A DNA stretch of 64,000 nt from Bordetella genomosp. 13 (GCF_002119665.1 NZ_CP021111.1:3534001-3598000); one strand, 5' to 3'. Positions 39,458-49,267 are shown, numbered from the stretch's first letter. Translations and numbers: made by a program. The notes: generated by a model not told the origin, from the letters alone.

Positions 39458-40657
39458 ATGCCGCTTCCCATCATTCTGCTTTCCGCCTCGGGCTTCACCA
39501 TCCTGACCACCGAGTTCCTGATCATCGGCCTGCTGCCGCCCATGGCCCGCGACCTGCAGGTCACGGTCTCGCAAGCCGGCCTGCTGGTGTCGCTGTTCGC
39601 GTTCACGGTGGCCACGGCGGGCCCCCTGCTGACCGCGCTGATGGCCAATATGGACCGCAAGCGCCTGTTCATCGGCGTACTGCTGCTGTTCGGCCTGTCG
39701 AATACGCTGGCCGCGCTGGCGCCCGACATAGGCACCATGGCCTTCGCGCGCTTCGTGCCGGCGCTGGCCCTTCCGGTGTTCTGGTCGCTGGCCAGCGCCA
39801 CGGCGGTCGAAATCGTCGGGCCCGAGCGCGCCGGCCGCGCCATATCCATGGTGGCGTTCGGCATCGTGGCCGCCACGGTGTTCGGCATTCCCATCGGCGT
39901 ACTGATTTCCGACGCGCTGGGATGGCGCGCCGCCTTCGGCATCCTGGCCGGGGTGGCTTTCGCCAAGGCGCTGATGCTGGCTGCCAGCTTTCCGAGCCTG
40001 CACCGCACCGCGGCCGCGGTGCGGCTGGGCGAGCAGGTGCGCATCCTGCGCAGCCCGGTAGTGGTCGGTCATGTGGTCCTGTCCCTGCTGGTGTTCACCG
40101 GCATGTTCACCGCCTACACCTATCTGGCGGACATGCTGGAACGGCTGGCCGGGTTCAACGGCCAGGTGGTGGGTTGGACCATGATGGCGTTCGGCGGCAT
40201 CGGCATCCTGGGCAACTGGCTGGGCGGCCGGCTGGTGGATCGCAGTCCGCTGGGCGCCACGCTGCTGTTCGGGTCGATGATGGCGGTCGGGCTGGTGTTC
40301 GTCACCGAGGTGATGCGCATGCCGCCGCTGCTGGCGGCCGCGCTGGCGACCTGGGGCATCGCGCAGGCCGCCCTCTTCATCGTCTGCCACGTCCGACTGA
40401 TGAAAGCCGCGCCGCAGGCGCCCGCCTTTGCCGCGTCCTTGAATATTTCCGGGGCGAATGCGGGCATAGGCCTGGGCGCGGTGGTGGGCGGCTACGTGAT
40501 CGACCACCATGGCTTGGCAGCCTTGGGCGCCGCCGCCGCGGGCGTCCTGGCTATGGGCATGGTGCTGGCGGTCGGATTGATGACGGCCTCCCGGCGCGGG
40601 TCCGGCGCGGCCCCGCTGCCCGCCGCCGAACGCCCGGCGGCCTGCCGGCACTCGTGA
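39458..40657 (+). CDS. MFS transporter, DHA1 type
   Basis: A 399-residue membrane protein with 12 predicted helices. ILTTEFLIIGLLPPMARDL at TM1 and the TM2-3 loop MANMDRKRL match the AraJ/SotB/PbuE-like drug and sugar efflux group. The start at 39458 (MPLPIILLSASGF) removes a polar lead of 27 residues that the frame would otherwise allow. The substrate cannot be told. Next to ssrA. Confidence 0.85.
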   Translation: MPLPIILLSASGFTILTTEFLIIGLLPPMARDLQVTVSQAGLLVSLFAFTVATAGPLLTALMANMDRKRLFIGVLLLFGLSNTLAALAPDIGTMAFARFVPALALPVFWSLASATAVEIVGPERAGRAISMVAFGIVAATVFGIPIGVLISDALGWRAAFGILAGVAFAKALMLAASFPSLHRTAAAVRLGEQVRILRSPVVVGHVVLSLLVFTGMFTAYTYLADMLERLAGFNGQVVGWTMMAFGGIGILGNWLGGRLVDRSPLGATLLFGSMMAVGLVFVTEVMRMPPLLAAALATWGIAQAALFIVCHVRLMKAAPQAPAFAASLNISGANAGIGLGAVVGGYVIDHHGLAALGAAAAGVLAMGMVLAVGLMTASRRGSGAAPLPAAERPAACRHS

Positions 40658-40690
40658 ATCCGCAGCCGGGCGTGGGGATGCGTAAAGGAG

Positions 40691-40696
40691 TACAAT
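40691..40696 (+). promoter_or_regulatory. -10 element of ssrA
   Basis: TACAAT lies 9 bases before the first base of tmRNA. No good -35 is visible upstream. Confidence 0.55.
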
Positions 40697-40705
40697 ACAA
40701 GGTCT

Positions 40706-41127
40706 GGGGCCGATCCGGATTCGACGTGGATCACGAAGCAACTCAGGGCATGCCGAGCACCAGTACGCTCGTAAAACCACTGGAAACAATCAAACGCCAA
40801 CGACGAGCGTTTCGCTCTCGCCGCTTAAGCGGTGAGCCGCTGCACCGATCTGTCCTTGGGTCGGGCGGAGGAGGGGCAACCCTCCTAAGGAATCCTGCCT
40901 AGGGCCTATATCCCCCGAAGCAGCATCTTCCTGAACCGCTGCAGTGTTATTCACAAGGAATCGGCGTCCGCTGGGGTCACACGGCGTACGTTTAAATTAC
41001 GTGAATCGCCCTGGTCCGGCCTGTCGTCCGGCTAAGTCCAGGGTTAAATCGAAATAGGCCGACTACGCATGTAGAACTGATTGTGGACGGTTTGCGGACG
41101 CGGGTTCAATTCCCGCCGGCTCCACCA
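40706..41127 (+). ncRNA. ssrA: Transfer-messenger RNA (tmRNA)
   Basis: A 422-base RNA that rescues stalled ribosomes and tags the nascent protein. The 5' end GGGGCCGAT pairs with the 3' end CGGCTCC before ACCA, giving the Ala-accepting tRNA-like part; the T-arm GCGGGTTCAATTCCCGC is clear. The tag reading frame runs 40796-40828 and encodes ANDERFALAA then TAA. The terminal CCA (41125-41127) is encoded. The 3' end served as the integration site of an element whose broken integrase follows. Confidence 0.97.
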
Positions 41128-41152
41128 CTACACATCCGCCGAAGTACTCAGA

Positions 41153-41194
41153 AGCCGGAAAACCCAAGGAAATCAAGGGTTACCGGCTTTTTTT
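41153..41194 (+). terminator. ssrA terminator
   Basis: AGCCGG-AAAACCC pairs with GGGTT-A-CCGGCT across an 11-base loop, followed by a run of seven T. Confidence 0.85.
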
Positions 41195-41299
41195 CGTCCG
41201 GCAATGTCCAGTTCATCTGTTGACTGCCGCGCCGTTGTGCGAGTAGTTTTGGGAGTAGTTCACCATTAGCTGTCAGAGCCGGAGTAATACTGCCCCGCT

Positions 41300-42112
41300 G
41301 GAGAAGGACATCTTTCCCTGGATCGGCGATTCTCCGTGCCCGAAATCAACGCGCCCATGGTGCTGGAAGGCCTGCGCCGCATAGAGAGCGCGACGTCATC
41401 GAGACGGCCCACCGGGCCAGACCAACATATCGCAGGTCATGCGCTCCGCCTTCGCTACCGACCGGGCCCAACGTGGCCCCGGCCTGACCTGCGAGGGTGG
41501 GGGGAGGCGCTAAAGGTCTATCGTGGAACAACTCCGCGGCGATCATCACGCTTCCGAGCTGGGAGAACTGCAGCGCGCCATCGAAACCTACAAGCGCGGC
41601 GTCGGCGCCCGAGCCGTCTTGCAACTGGCATCGCTGATCTTCGTGCGGCCCGGCGAATTGCGCGGGGCTCGCTGGTTGGACATTCACCTGGACAAGGCCG
41701 AATGGCGGGACACCAGCAAGACCGGCACCGAGCGCACCTGGTACCGCTGAGCGACCTACAGCATTACACCGGCAGCATGGAACACGTCTTTCCTGGCAAG
41801 CGCAGTCCCAAGCGCCCAATGACCAAGGAGGGCCTACTGGCAGCCCTGCAGCGGATGGGTTACGACAAGGAAACCCTGACCATCCACGGCTTTCGGGCCA
41901 CAGCGCGCAAACTGCTGGTCGAGCAGTTGCACTATCCGGCCGAGGTCATCGAGCACCAGCTTGCGCACGCCGTGCCGAATGCCTTGGACACGCCCTACAA
42001 CCGCATGAAGTTCATCAAGGAGCGACGGGAAATGATGCAAGCCTGGGCCGATCACCTGGATAAGCTGCAGGCAAGCGCGTCCGTCAGTTCGATTAGCAAG
42101 ACCGCAGCCTGA
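41300..42112 (+). pseudogene. Decayed P4-type tyrosine integrase
   Basis: The pieces of one integrase are spread over all three frames: LEKDIFPWIGDS, PEINAPMVLEGLRRIES, NISQVMRSAFATDRAQR, VLQLASLIFVRPGELRGA, then after another shift the C-terminus in one frame from about 41750 (TIHGFRATARKLL with the catalytic Arg, IEHQLAHAV and DTPYNRMKF with the Tyr). At least three frameshifts, and the N-terminal part is missing. It lies directly after ssrA, the usual target, so it marks the attL side of a lost or degraded island. Confidence 0.88.
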
Positions 42113-42189
42113 CGGGTTCAGGCAACGGGGGCGATGGCAATCGCGGTGCCTCGGGCCCCTGACCACAACGCAATAACGGGGACCGCATC

Positions 42190-42495
42190 ATGACTAAGGA
42201 CAATTCTGGCCAACTCACCAACGATCAAATCGGTTGGGTTCTGAACGACATTGCCGCAACATCAAAAGCCATCGAGCGTTTTGCCGTTCTTATGGTCCAT
42301 TCGGACGATGACCGTGACACAGAAGCGATGCGCCATTCTGTGGAGAGCTTGGCCCAGCGCATTGGACTGCTGGCGGATAGGGTGGCAAATCGTCTGCCAG
42401 GATTCATCGGTGCGGCTTATGGAGGCGAGGCAGAGGATTGGATGATGCCCCCCGCCTATCATTGGGAAAAGGAGAAGGCCAAGACGGCCGCTTGA
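42190..42495 (+). CDS. Small protein, cargo of the ssrA island remnant
   Basis: A 101-residue soluble, acidic, mostly helical protein of unknown function (DQIGWVLNDIAATSKAIERF near the start, a Trp/Pro-rich end). It lies 77 bases after the broken integrase in the same direction, where such islands often carry a small gene. No domain recognised; intact, so it may still be expressed. Confidence 0.6.
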   Translation: MTKDNSGQLTNDQIGWVLNDIAATSKAIERFAVLMVHSDDDRDTEAMRHSVESLAQRIGLLADRVANRLPGFIGAAYGGEAEDWMMPPAYHWEKEKAKTAA

Positions 42496-42868
42496 CACGG
42501 GAAACCAGCACGCCGAGGAAGAAGGCGTCATCGAGCCGCAGACCACGGGTAGAGCGATGCAGCACGATCCCGCAAGAAGATTTTTCACATGTAGCCCTGG
42601 TGGCCGGATATCGCCTATCGAGACACGTCCTGTACCGGATGCGCAGACCATCCTCGCTGAAAGCAGCCCGCACATAGCTTCGCACAAGCCGATGGCATGA
42701 TCGCGCGCTGCCCGGCACGGCAAAAGACAGTCCGAAAGGCCAGGTCGTTCTGTCTGGTCCGGTCTCATGCTCGGTCATCAGGCGTCCCCTCGAAACGCGC
42801 TGCGACCGACGCCCGACATGTTCCGTCATCGATATACTCTTGACCACCCCTACCCCCGGAGCGCGCGC
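42496..42868. other. Spacer after the island remnant
   Basis: About 370 bases with no convincing gene. I looked for a second copy of the tmRNA 3' end (GGTTC..CCGGCTCCACCA), which would mark attR, and did not find one. The last part must hold the promoter of the LysR gene at 42869. Confidence 0.4.
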
Positions 42869-43768
42869 GTGGACCGACTGCAAGCCATGAAGACCTTCGT
42901 CGCCGTGGTCGAAAGCGGGGGCTTCACTGCGGCTGCGCGCAAGCTGGATGTCTCGCTGTCTGTCGTCAGCCGCACCATCATCGAACTCGAGACGCACCTG
43001 GGCGCACGGCTGCTGACGCGCACCACCCGGGTCGTGCGGCCCACCGAAACCGGCGACGCATACTTCGAAAACTGCAAGCGCATCCTCTCCGACGTCGAAG
43101 AGGCGGAACTGGCGGTCGCCGGAACCCACGCGGCGCCGCGCGGGCAACTGGTGCTGACGGCGCCGGTGCTGTTCGGCGCGCGATATGCGATGCCCATCGT
43201 GGTGGAGTACCTGCAGCGCTATCCCGAGGTGGACGTGAACTGCCTGCTGTTGGATCGCAACGTGGATTTCATCGGCGAGGGAGTGGACGTGGGCATGCGC
43301 ATCGGCGAGCTGCCCAGTTCGTCGCTGCAGGCGATTGCGGTGGGCCGCGTGCGGCGCGTCGTGTGCGCGTCGCCGTCGTACCTCGAACTGCACGGCGTGC
43401 CGCAGGCGCCGAAGGATCTGGCCGCCCATACGCTCATCCACACCACGGGCGTCAGCACATTGCCCGAGTGGCGCTTCATGGACCACGGCGAAGCAAAGCC
43501 TGTGCGGATCACGCCGCGGCTGTGCACCACCACGAACGATGCCGCGATCGCGGCCGCCGTGGCGGGGCTGGGCATGGCGCGGGTCCTGTCGTATCAGGTG
43601 GCCGGCGAATTGGGGGACGGCCGCCTGCGCGTGGTGCTCGCCGACTATGAGACGCCGTCGGTGCCCATCCACCTGATCCACCGCGAGGGCCGCCATGCGA
43701 TGCAGAAAGTGCGCGCCTTTCTGGACCTGGCGATAGACCGCCTGCGCGCAGAGAAGTCGTTGAACTAG
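42869..43768 (+). CDS. LysR-family regulator
   Basis: A 299-residue regulator. The N-terminus (V/M)DRLQAMKTFVAVVESGGF is typical of the subgroup, with a GTG start at 42869; an ATG at 42887 is possible but would cut into the first helix. HTH in FTAAARKLDVSLSVVSRTI, effector domain from about residue 90. Same strand as GST and the oxidoreductase that follow, so probably part of the same locus and perhaps their regulator. Confidence 0.85.
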   Translation: MDRLQAMKTFVAVVESGGFTAAARKLDVSLSVVSRTIIELETHLGARLLTRTTRVVRPTETGDAYFENCKRILSDVEEAELAVAGTHAAPRGQLVLTAPVLFGARYAMPIVVEYLQRYPEVDVNCLLLDRNVDFIGEGVDVGMRIGELPSSSLQAIAVGRVRRVVCASPSYLELHGVPQAPKDLAAHTLIHTTGVSTLPEWRFMDHGEAKPVRITPRLCTTTNDAAIAAAVAGLGMARVLSYQVAGELGDGRLRVVLADYETPSVPIHLIHREGRHAMQKVRAFLDLAIDRLRAEKSLN

Positions 43769-43893
43769 CAGCCGGACTATTGCTCAATCAAGAATGATGT
43801 CTTGCGCCGGCGCCCGTTTTTCGGGCGTGGCGGCTTACCTATGATGCGTTTCAGCACGGCATTACGTGCGAACCGACAACATAGGACGTCGCC

Positions 43894-44505
43894 ATGAAAC
43901 TCTATCACCACGCCCTCTCCGGCCACTCGCACCGCGCCGTATTGTTCCTGTCCCTGACCGGCCAGTCCGTCGAACTGGTCGAGGTCGACCTGGCCCGGCG
44001 CGAACACAAGCAGCCCGACTTCGTGAAGCTCAATCCGTTCGGCCAGGTGCCGGTGTTGGTCGACGGCGATATCGTCGTGCCGGACTCGAACGCCATCCTG
44101 GTCTACCTGAGCAAGAAATTCGGCAGGACCGACTGGCTGCCCGAGACGCCTGCCGAGGCCGCTGCCGTGCAGCGCTGGCTGTCGGTGGCCGCGGGCGACA
44201 TCGCGTTCGGCCCGGCCGCGGCTCGCCTCGTCACGGTGTTCGCCGCGCCGCTGGACGCCGATGCCGCCATCAGCCGCGCGCACGTCGTGCTCAAGCGCAT
44301 GGACGATGCGCTGGCGCTCCACCCATGGATTGCCGCAAACCATCCCACCATCGCCGACGTGGCGCTGTACAGCTACACGGCGCGCGCGCCGGAGGGCAAC
44401 GTCGACCTGAAGGACTATGGCCATGTCCGCGCCTGGCTGGCGCGTGTCGAGGCGCTGCCCGGCTTCGTCTCGTTCGCCCGCACGCCGGTCGGCCTGGCCG
44501 CCTGA
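43894..44505 (+). CDS. Glutathione S-transferase family protein
   Basis: A 203-residue protein. N-terminal thioredoxin fold: [26 protein letters not shown] and [11 protein letters not shown] (glutathione-binding cis-Pro and Asp-Ser). C-terminal helical domain from residue about 88 with [12 protein letters not shown]. Class and substrate unknown. Close upstream of the iron-sulfur oxidoreductase, suggesting a shared detoxification role (inference). Confidence 0.88.
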   Translation: MKLYHHALSGHSHRAVLFLSLTGQSVELVEVDLARREHKQPDFVKLNPFGQVPVLVDGDIVVPDSNAILVYLSKKFGRTDWLPETPAEAAAVQRWLSVAAGDIAFGPAAARLVTVFAAPLDADAAISRAHVVLKRMDDALALHPWIAANHPTIADVALYSYTARAPEGNVDLKDYGHVRAWLARVEALPGFVSFARTPVGLAA

Positions 44506-44583
44506 CCGCCTGCCTCGGCCTTTCCCGAACCCGGCTCGCCTGTACCCGAGGCCGGGAACCATACCGATCTATCGGAGGCGCCC

Positions 44584-46644
44584 ATGCCCAATCCCCCCTG
44601 GCATACCGGCGAACTGACCCTGCAAAAACATGCCGGCGCAGCGGCCAGGATGGACGACGTCGGCCGCCGCTTCGTACGCGACTACATGCCGGAGCAGCAT
44701 CGCGAGTTCTACGCCCAGGTGCCGTTCATCGTCATCGGCACTGTCACGCCGGATGGCCGGACGTGGGCCACGCTGCGCGCGGGGCGTCGCGGCTTCGCGA
44801 CCTCACCTGACCCGCGTCGCCTGGATCTTGCCATTGCCCGCGAAGCCAGCGACCCCGCCGACGCGGGGCTGGAGGACGGCGACGCAGTGGGCCTGCTGGG
44901 CATCGACCTGGCGACCCGGCGTCGCAACCGCATGAATGGCGTGCTGCGCCATGCGCAAGGCAGGATCTCGCACGTCGACGTGGTGCACAGCTTCGGCAAC
45001 TGCCCGCGCTACATCCACCAGCGCAGCATCGTGTTCACCCGCGACCCCACCGAACAGACCTCCGTGGCGCCGCAGGTGCTGGACGCGCTCGATGCGCCCG
45101 CCCGAGCGCTGATCGCCAGGTCGGAAGCCTTCTTCGTGTCGTCGTATGTCGATCTGCCCGACGCCGGCCGGCAGGTCGACGTGTCGCATCGCGGCGGCAA
45201 GCCGGGCTTCGTGCGCCTGGACGCCGACGGCGGCATGACGATCCCCGACTTCAACGGCAATCTGTTCTTCAACACGCTGGGCAACTTCATGGTCAACCCG
45301 ATGGCCGGCGTGACCTTCGCCGACCTGGATACCGGAGAACTGCTGCAGATGAGCGGACGCGCGGAAGTCATCATCGACTCGCCCGAGATCGCTGCCTTCC
45401 AGGGCGCCGAACGGCTGTGGCGCTTCATCCCCGAGGCCATCGTGCGCCGCTTACAGGCCCTGCCCATGCGGTGGGACCGCAAGGAGGACGGCGCCGCGCC
45501 GAGCTCGCTGCTGACCGGCGATTGGGACGAGGCCGCGGATCGCCTGCGCGCCGCCGGACTGGCCAACAGCTGGCGGCCGTTCCGCGTGACGCACATCTTG
45601 GACGAGAGCAGCGTGGTGCGCTCGTTCCACCTGGAACCGGCGGACGGCGCGGGGTACCTGGTGCACCAGGCAGGCCAGTTCCTGCCCATCCGCGTCACGC
45701 CGCATGGCCACGAGCAGCCGCTGATGCGCACCTACACGCTGTCGGCGGCGCCATCGGACGGCATCTATCGCATCAGCGTCAAGCGCGACGGCGCGGTGTC
45801 GCGCCACCTGCACGACCACGTGCGGGTGGGCGACCTGATCGAGACCCGGGCGCCGGCAGGCGCGTTCACCATCGATCCGCTGGAGCCGCGACCCGCTGTG
45901 CTGCTGGCCGCCGGCATCGGCGTGACGCCCATGCTGGCGATGCTGCGCCACGTCGTGTACGAGGGCCTGCGCAAGCAGGGCATGCGGCAGACATGGCTCT
46001 TCCATTCGGCGCGCAACCGCGAAGAACGTGCCTTCTCGGACGAGCTTTCCATGCTGAAGGAGCAGGCCGGCGGCGCCGTGCACGTCGTCCGGCTGCTGAG
46101 CGCGCCGGGCGATGCCCGCGTGCCGCAGGACTACGACGCGGCCGGCCGCATCGACGTCGACACGCTGCGCCGCTTCCTGCCCTTTGACGACTACGACTTC
46201 TATCTGTGCGGGCCCACGCCCTTCATGCAGGCGCTGTACGACGGGCTGCGGACGCTGAACGTGCCGGATACGCGCATCCATGCCGAGGCGTTCGGCGCGT
46301 CCTCGATCCGGCGCAGCACGGGTGTGGCGGTCCAGGCAGCCACGCAGGGTGGGCAGCCCCTGCACCGGCCGTCCGCCGAGTCGGTCAAGGTGCTGTTCAT
46401 GGCGTCGGCCAAGGAGGCGCGCTGGCAGCCCGGCGACGGTTCGCTGCTGCAGCTGGCCGAGCAGCGCGGACTGACGCCGGAATTCGGCTGTCGCGGCGGC
46501 AGCTGCGGCACCTGCCGCACGCGGATCATCGCGGGCGCCGTGGCCTATGCCGAAAAGCCGGCGTTCGATGCGCCGGAGGGCGAGGCCCTGATCTGCTGCG
46601 CGGTGCCGGCGGCCGGCAGCGGTCCGCTGCAACTGGCGCTTTGA
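44584..46644 (+). CDS. Three-domain oxidoreductase: PNPOx-like flavin domain, ferredoxin reductase, 2Fe-2S ferredoxin
   Basis: A 686-residue self-contained electron chain. Residues about 25-300 are a pyridoxamine-phosphate-oxidase-like split barrel (FIVIGTVTPDGRTWATLRAG, GNLFFNTLGNFMVNP). Residues about 330-440 are an FAD-binding FNR domain (RTYTLSAAP), followed by NAD binding (LLAAGIGVTPMLAML) and a C-terminal plant-type ferredoxin with the cluster ligands in FGCRGGSCGTC and ALICC. NAD(P)H electrons would flow through FAD and the cluster to the flavin or substrate at the first domain. The reaction is unknown. Confidence 0.85.
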   Translation: MPNPPWHTGELTLQKHAGAAARMDDVGRRFVRDYMPEQHREFYAQVPFIVIGTVTPDGRTWATLRAGRRGFATSPDPRRLDLAIAREASDPADAGLEDGDAVGLLGIDLATRRRNRMNGVLRHAQGRISHVDVVHSFGNCPRYIHQRSIVFTRDPTEQTSVAPQVLDALDAPARALIARSEAFFVSSYVDLPDAGRQVDVSHRGGKPGFVRLDADGGMTIPDFNGNLFFNTLGNFMVNPMAGVTFADLDTGELLQMSGRAEVIIDSPEIAAFQGAERLWRFIPEAIVRRLQALPMRWDRKEDGAAPSSLLTGDWDEAADRLRAAGLANSWRPFRVTHILDESSVVRSFHLEPADGAGYLVHQAGQFLPIRVTPHGHEQPLMRTYTLSAAPSDGIYRISVKRDGAVSRHLHDHVRVGDLIETRAPAGAFTIDPLEPRPAVLLAAGIGVTPMLAMLRHVVYEGLRKQGMRQTWLFHSARNREERAFSDELSMLKEQAGGAVHVVRLLSAPGDARVPQDYDAAGRIDVDTLRRFLPFDDYDFYLCGPTPFMQALYDGLRTLNVPDTRIHAEAFGASSIRRSTGVAVQAATQGGQPLHRPSAESVKVLFMASAKEARWQPGDGSLLQLAEQRGLTPEFGCRGGSCGTCRTRIIAGAVAYAEKPAFDAPEGEALICCAVPAAGSGPLQLAL

Positions 46645-46664
46645 ACGACGCCGCCGCGCCGGAC

Positions 46665-47651
46665 TCACACCGCCGGCGGCAAGCGCGACGATCGCGGACC
46701 GCTGGTATCCGACGTGCCCAGCGGGCCGCGCACGTCATTGGCCCGGCCGCGGTCCACGTCGGCCCGTACCTGCGCGTGGCTGATCAGCGCGAAGATGAAC
46801 GTGCCGCCGACCACATTGCCCAGCAGCGTGGGCAGCACGAAGTTCGCGAGCGACTCGGAGATCGTCGCCTCGCCCAGCAGCACCAGATAGGTGACTTCGA
46901 TAGTGCCCACCACCACGTGGGCAACGTCGGATATGCCCATCAGGTAGGTGACCAGGAAGATGAAGACCACCCTGCCGGACTCCACCGCATGGATCATCCA
47001 CACCAGCAGCGCGATCAGCCAGCCGGCCAGCACGGCGGTGGCAAAGGACTCGCCATTCGGCGCCTCGAGCAGATGGCGTCCCATGGCGACGAACTCGTCG
47101 TTCACCGCGGGCGAGAACATCGGCAGATAGGCGAACACCGCCGCGGCGATGAGGCCGCCCACGAAGTTGCCCAGCAGCACGGTGCCCCACAGGCGCATCA
47201 GCTGGCTGAACTTGCGCCAGGTGGGTTGGGACATGAAAGGCAGCACCGGCGTGATCGTGTTTTCGGTGAACAGCTGCTGTCCCGCCGTAATCACGAAGAT
47301 GAAGCCCAGGGTGTAGCCCATCGCCTCGACGAGCACGGCCCAGGGCGCGTCGGGCACGTACGCCTGCAGCACGCCGCGGCCCAGCATCGAGGCGCTCATG
47401 GTGAGGCCGCCCGCGATGGCGGACCAGAACAGGGCGAAGAAATCGCGGCGCAGTTCCTTCTCGCCCTCCTTGCGGATGATCTCGTGCACGGCGGCCGCCT
47501 TGGAGGGCAGCTTCTCGGTCAATTCCTCGGCCGATTCCTTTCTGGCGGCCGCATCGCCGCCCGCCTCCGCCTGGCGCGCCAGCTTGTCCGCCAGGCCATC
47601 GTCGGCGTCCGTCCGTGTCGAATCATTCTGGTCTGCCACATGCATCTCCAT
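46665..47651 (-). CDS. Formate/nitrite transporter (FNT) family protein
   Basis: About 328 residues. A charged N-terminal stretch of about 80 residues precedes six membrane helices with the FNT pattern: GLTMSASM, WGTVLLGNFVGGLIAAAVFA, GISDVAHVVVGTIE, FVLPTLLGNVVGGTFIFALI. Family members are anion channels for formate, nitrite or hydrosulfide. This longer group with the soluble N-terminus has no known substrate. Start uncertain: ATG at 47651, ATG 47645, or GTG 47639 which has GGAG six bases before it. Convergent with the oxidoreductase. Confidence 0.8.
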   Translation of the reverse strand: MEMHVADQNDSTRTDADDGLADKLARQAEAGGDAAARKESAEELTEKLPSKAAAVHEIIRKEGEKELRRDFFALFWSAIAGGLTMSASMLGRGVLQAYVPDAPWAVLVEAMGYTLGFIFVITAGQQLFTENTITPVLPFMSQPTWRKFSQLMRLWGTVLLGNFVGGLIAAAVFAYLPMFSPAVNDEFVAMGRHLLEAPNGESFATAVLAGWLIALLVWMIHAVESGRVVFIFLVTYLMGISDVAHVVVGTIEVTYLVLLGEATISESLANFVLPTLLGNVVGGTFIFALISHAQVRADVDRGRANDVRGPLGTSDTSGPRSSRLPPAV

Positions 47652-47895
47652 GGAGGGCCGTGGGCCGCGCTTCACGGCCCAGCGCCGCCGGATGGCGGGC
47701 GCCCTCAAACATATGCCAACCTGCCGAAATGAGACAGACGCCGCGCCTGACCGATGGCAAGCAGAAGTAAACCGCGCTACAGCGCTGTCAAACTTCGCTT
47801 TTCGCCGACATCGAGGACAAGCCCGCACGGCGCAGGCATCGGGTACTCTGCATGCTGACGAGCGCGTGACCGTACCCAGCCAGGAGCAGACCGCC

Positions 47896-48810
47896 ATGAA
47901 CAAGCCCTCCCCCATCCGCATCATTCCCGAACGCCTCGGCGCGCTGGACTGCCTGCGTGTCGAGACGCCGCACGGCACGGCCCTGATGGCGCGCCAGGGC
48001 GCACAGCTGCTTAGCTACACGCCGGCCGGCGAGCAGCCGCTGGTCTGGCTCTCCGAGCAGGCCAGCTTCCAGGCGGGCGTGCCGGTGCGCGGCGGCGTGC
48101 CGGTATGCTGGCCGTGGTTCGGCGTGTATGCGTTCAACCCGCAGTCGGTGCGCGACTGCGTGGACGCCCCCGAGGACGCGCCGTCGCACGGGCTGGTGCG
48201 CAACGTGGAATGGGAGCTGCTCAGCCAGGACACCGGCAAGGACTGGGGCGAACTGGTCTTCATGCTGGACCTGCGCAAGCGCCTGGGGCCATGGCGGCAC
48301 GCCGCTCGCCTGACGCTGCGCGCGCGCTTCGGCGCCGCCGTGGAACTGGCTCTCGCCATCGCCAATACCGGCTCGGATGCCTTCACCACCAGCCTGGCGC
48401 TGCATACCTACCTGGCGGTGTCGGACAGCCGGAACATTCGCATCGAAGGCCTGCACGACAAGCCCTATCTGGACACCGTGCGCGGCTGGGAGCCGCGCCG
48501 CCAGCTGGGCGCCATCACCATCGAAGGCGAGACTGACCGCATCTACCAGGAGGTGGACCAGCCCATCGAGGTGCATGACCCGGGCTGGGACCGCACCATA
48601 CGCATCGCCGCGGCGAACTCGCGCTCGGCGGTGATATGGAACCCCTGGATAGACAAATCCCGGCGGCTGGACGAGTTCGCGGACGACGCCTGGCAGCGCA
48701 TGCTGTGCGTGGAAACGGCGCGCGTCATGGACGACGTGCTCACCGTCGAGCCCGACACGACCGAAACCGTGGCGGTGGCGCTGCGGGCGGACGCCGCCGA
48801 CGAAGCATAG
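47896..48810 (+). CDS. D-hexose-6-phosphate mutarotase (YeaD type)
   Basis: A 304-residue galactose-mutarotase-fold enzyme interconverting anomers of hexose-6-phosphates. Family signs: GAQLLSYTP, VPVRGGVPVCWPWFG, the catalytic His in SHGLVRN and HTYLAVSD, and VIWNPW. CAGGAG lies about 9 bases before the ATG at 47896. Followed at 24 bases by the ModE-like gene, but probably unrelated. Confidence 0.87.
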   Translation: MNKPSPIRIIPERLGALDCLRVETPHGTALMARQGAQLLSYTPAGEQPLVWLSEQASFQAGVPVRGGVPVCWPWFGVYAFNPQSVRDCVDAPEDAPSHGLVRNVEWELLSQDTGKDWGELVFMLDLRKRLGPWRHAARLTLRARFGAAVELALAIANTGSDAFTTSLALHTYLAVSDSRNIRIEGLHDKPYLDTVRGWEPRRQLGAITIEGETDRIYQEVDQPIEVHDPGWDRTIRIAAANSRSAVIWNPWIDKSRRLDEFADDAWQRMLCVETARVMDDVLTVEPDTTETVAVALRADAADEA

Positions 48811-48834
48811 CCCTAGCCGTTTCCCCCACGCGCC

Positions 48835-49194
48835 ATGACCAGTTCCACCACGCCCCGCGTGCAGTTCCGCCTGCGGGTCTATCGCGATGCCGGCATCGCC
48901 ATCGGTCCCGGCAAGATCGCGCTGCTCGAGGCCATCATCGAAGCCGGGTCCATCACGGCCGCCGCCCAGCAACTGGGCATGTCGTACCGCCGCGCCTGGC
49001 TGCTGGTGGACGAACTGAACCGCTCGCTGCGCGAGCCTGCCGTGGAGAGCGCGGCGGGCGGCGCGCGCGGCGGCGGCACGGTGGTCACGAACGCCGGGCT
49101 CGAATTGATCCGCTGCTACCGGGCCATCGAGGCGCGCGCCCGCGCGGCCGCGGCCGACGAGATCGCCACGCTGACCGCCATGCTGGCGCGCTAA
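48835..49194 (+). CDS. ModE-type winged-helix regulator (DNA-binding domain only)
   Basis: A 119-residue protein with the ModE/LysR-like winged helix: GKIALLEAIIEAGSITAAAQ, YRRAWLLVDELN, and the wing GGGARGGGTVVT-like segment (AGGARGGGTVV). The two Mop molybdate-binding domains of E. coli ModE (262 residues) are missing, so sensing would need another partner or this is a short one-domain form. It lies just before modBAC on the same strand and probably controls it. Confidence 0.82.
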   Translation: MTSSTTPRVQFRLRVYRDAGIAIGPGKIALLEAIIEAGSITAAAQQLGMSYRRAWLLVDELNRSLREPAVESAAGGARGGGTVVTNAGLELIRCYRAIEARARAAAADEIATLTAMLAR

Positions 49195-49267
49195 GCGCGA
49201 CGCCCTGCCTGCCCCCGCTTCGAACATTCGCTGGTCCTGCCGCCGGGGTCGTTGTATTCTTCCGTGC

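Noticed and set aside
41081..41269. 62-codon frame starting inside the tmRNA 3' end
   Set aside because: Its first part is the tmRNA sequence and the rest is the terminator region; not a gene.
42496..42868. Possible attR copy of the tmRNA 3' end
   Set aside because: No match to the T-arm/acceptor sequence was found.
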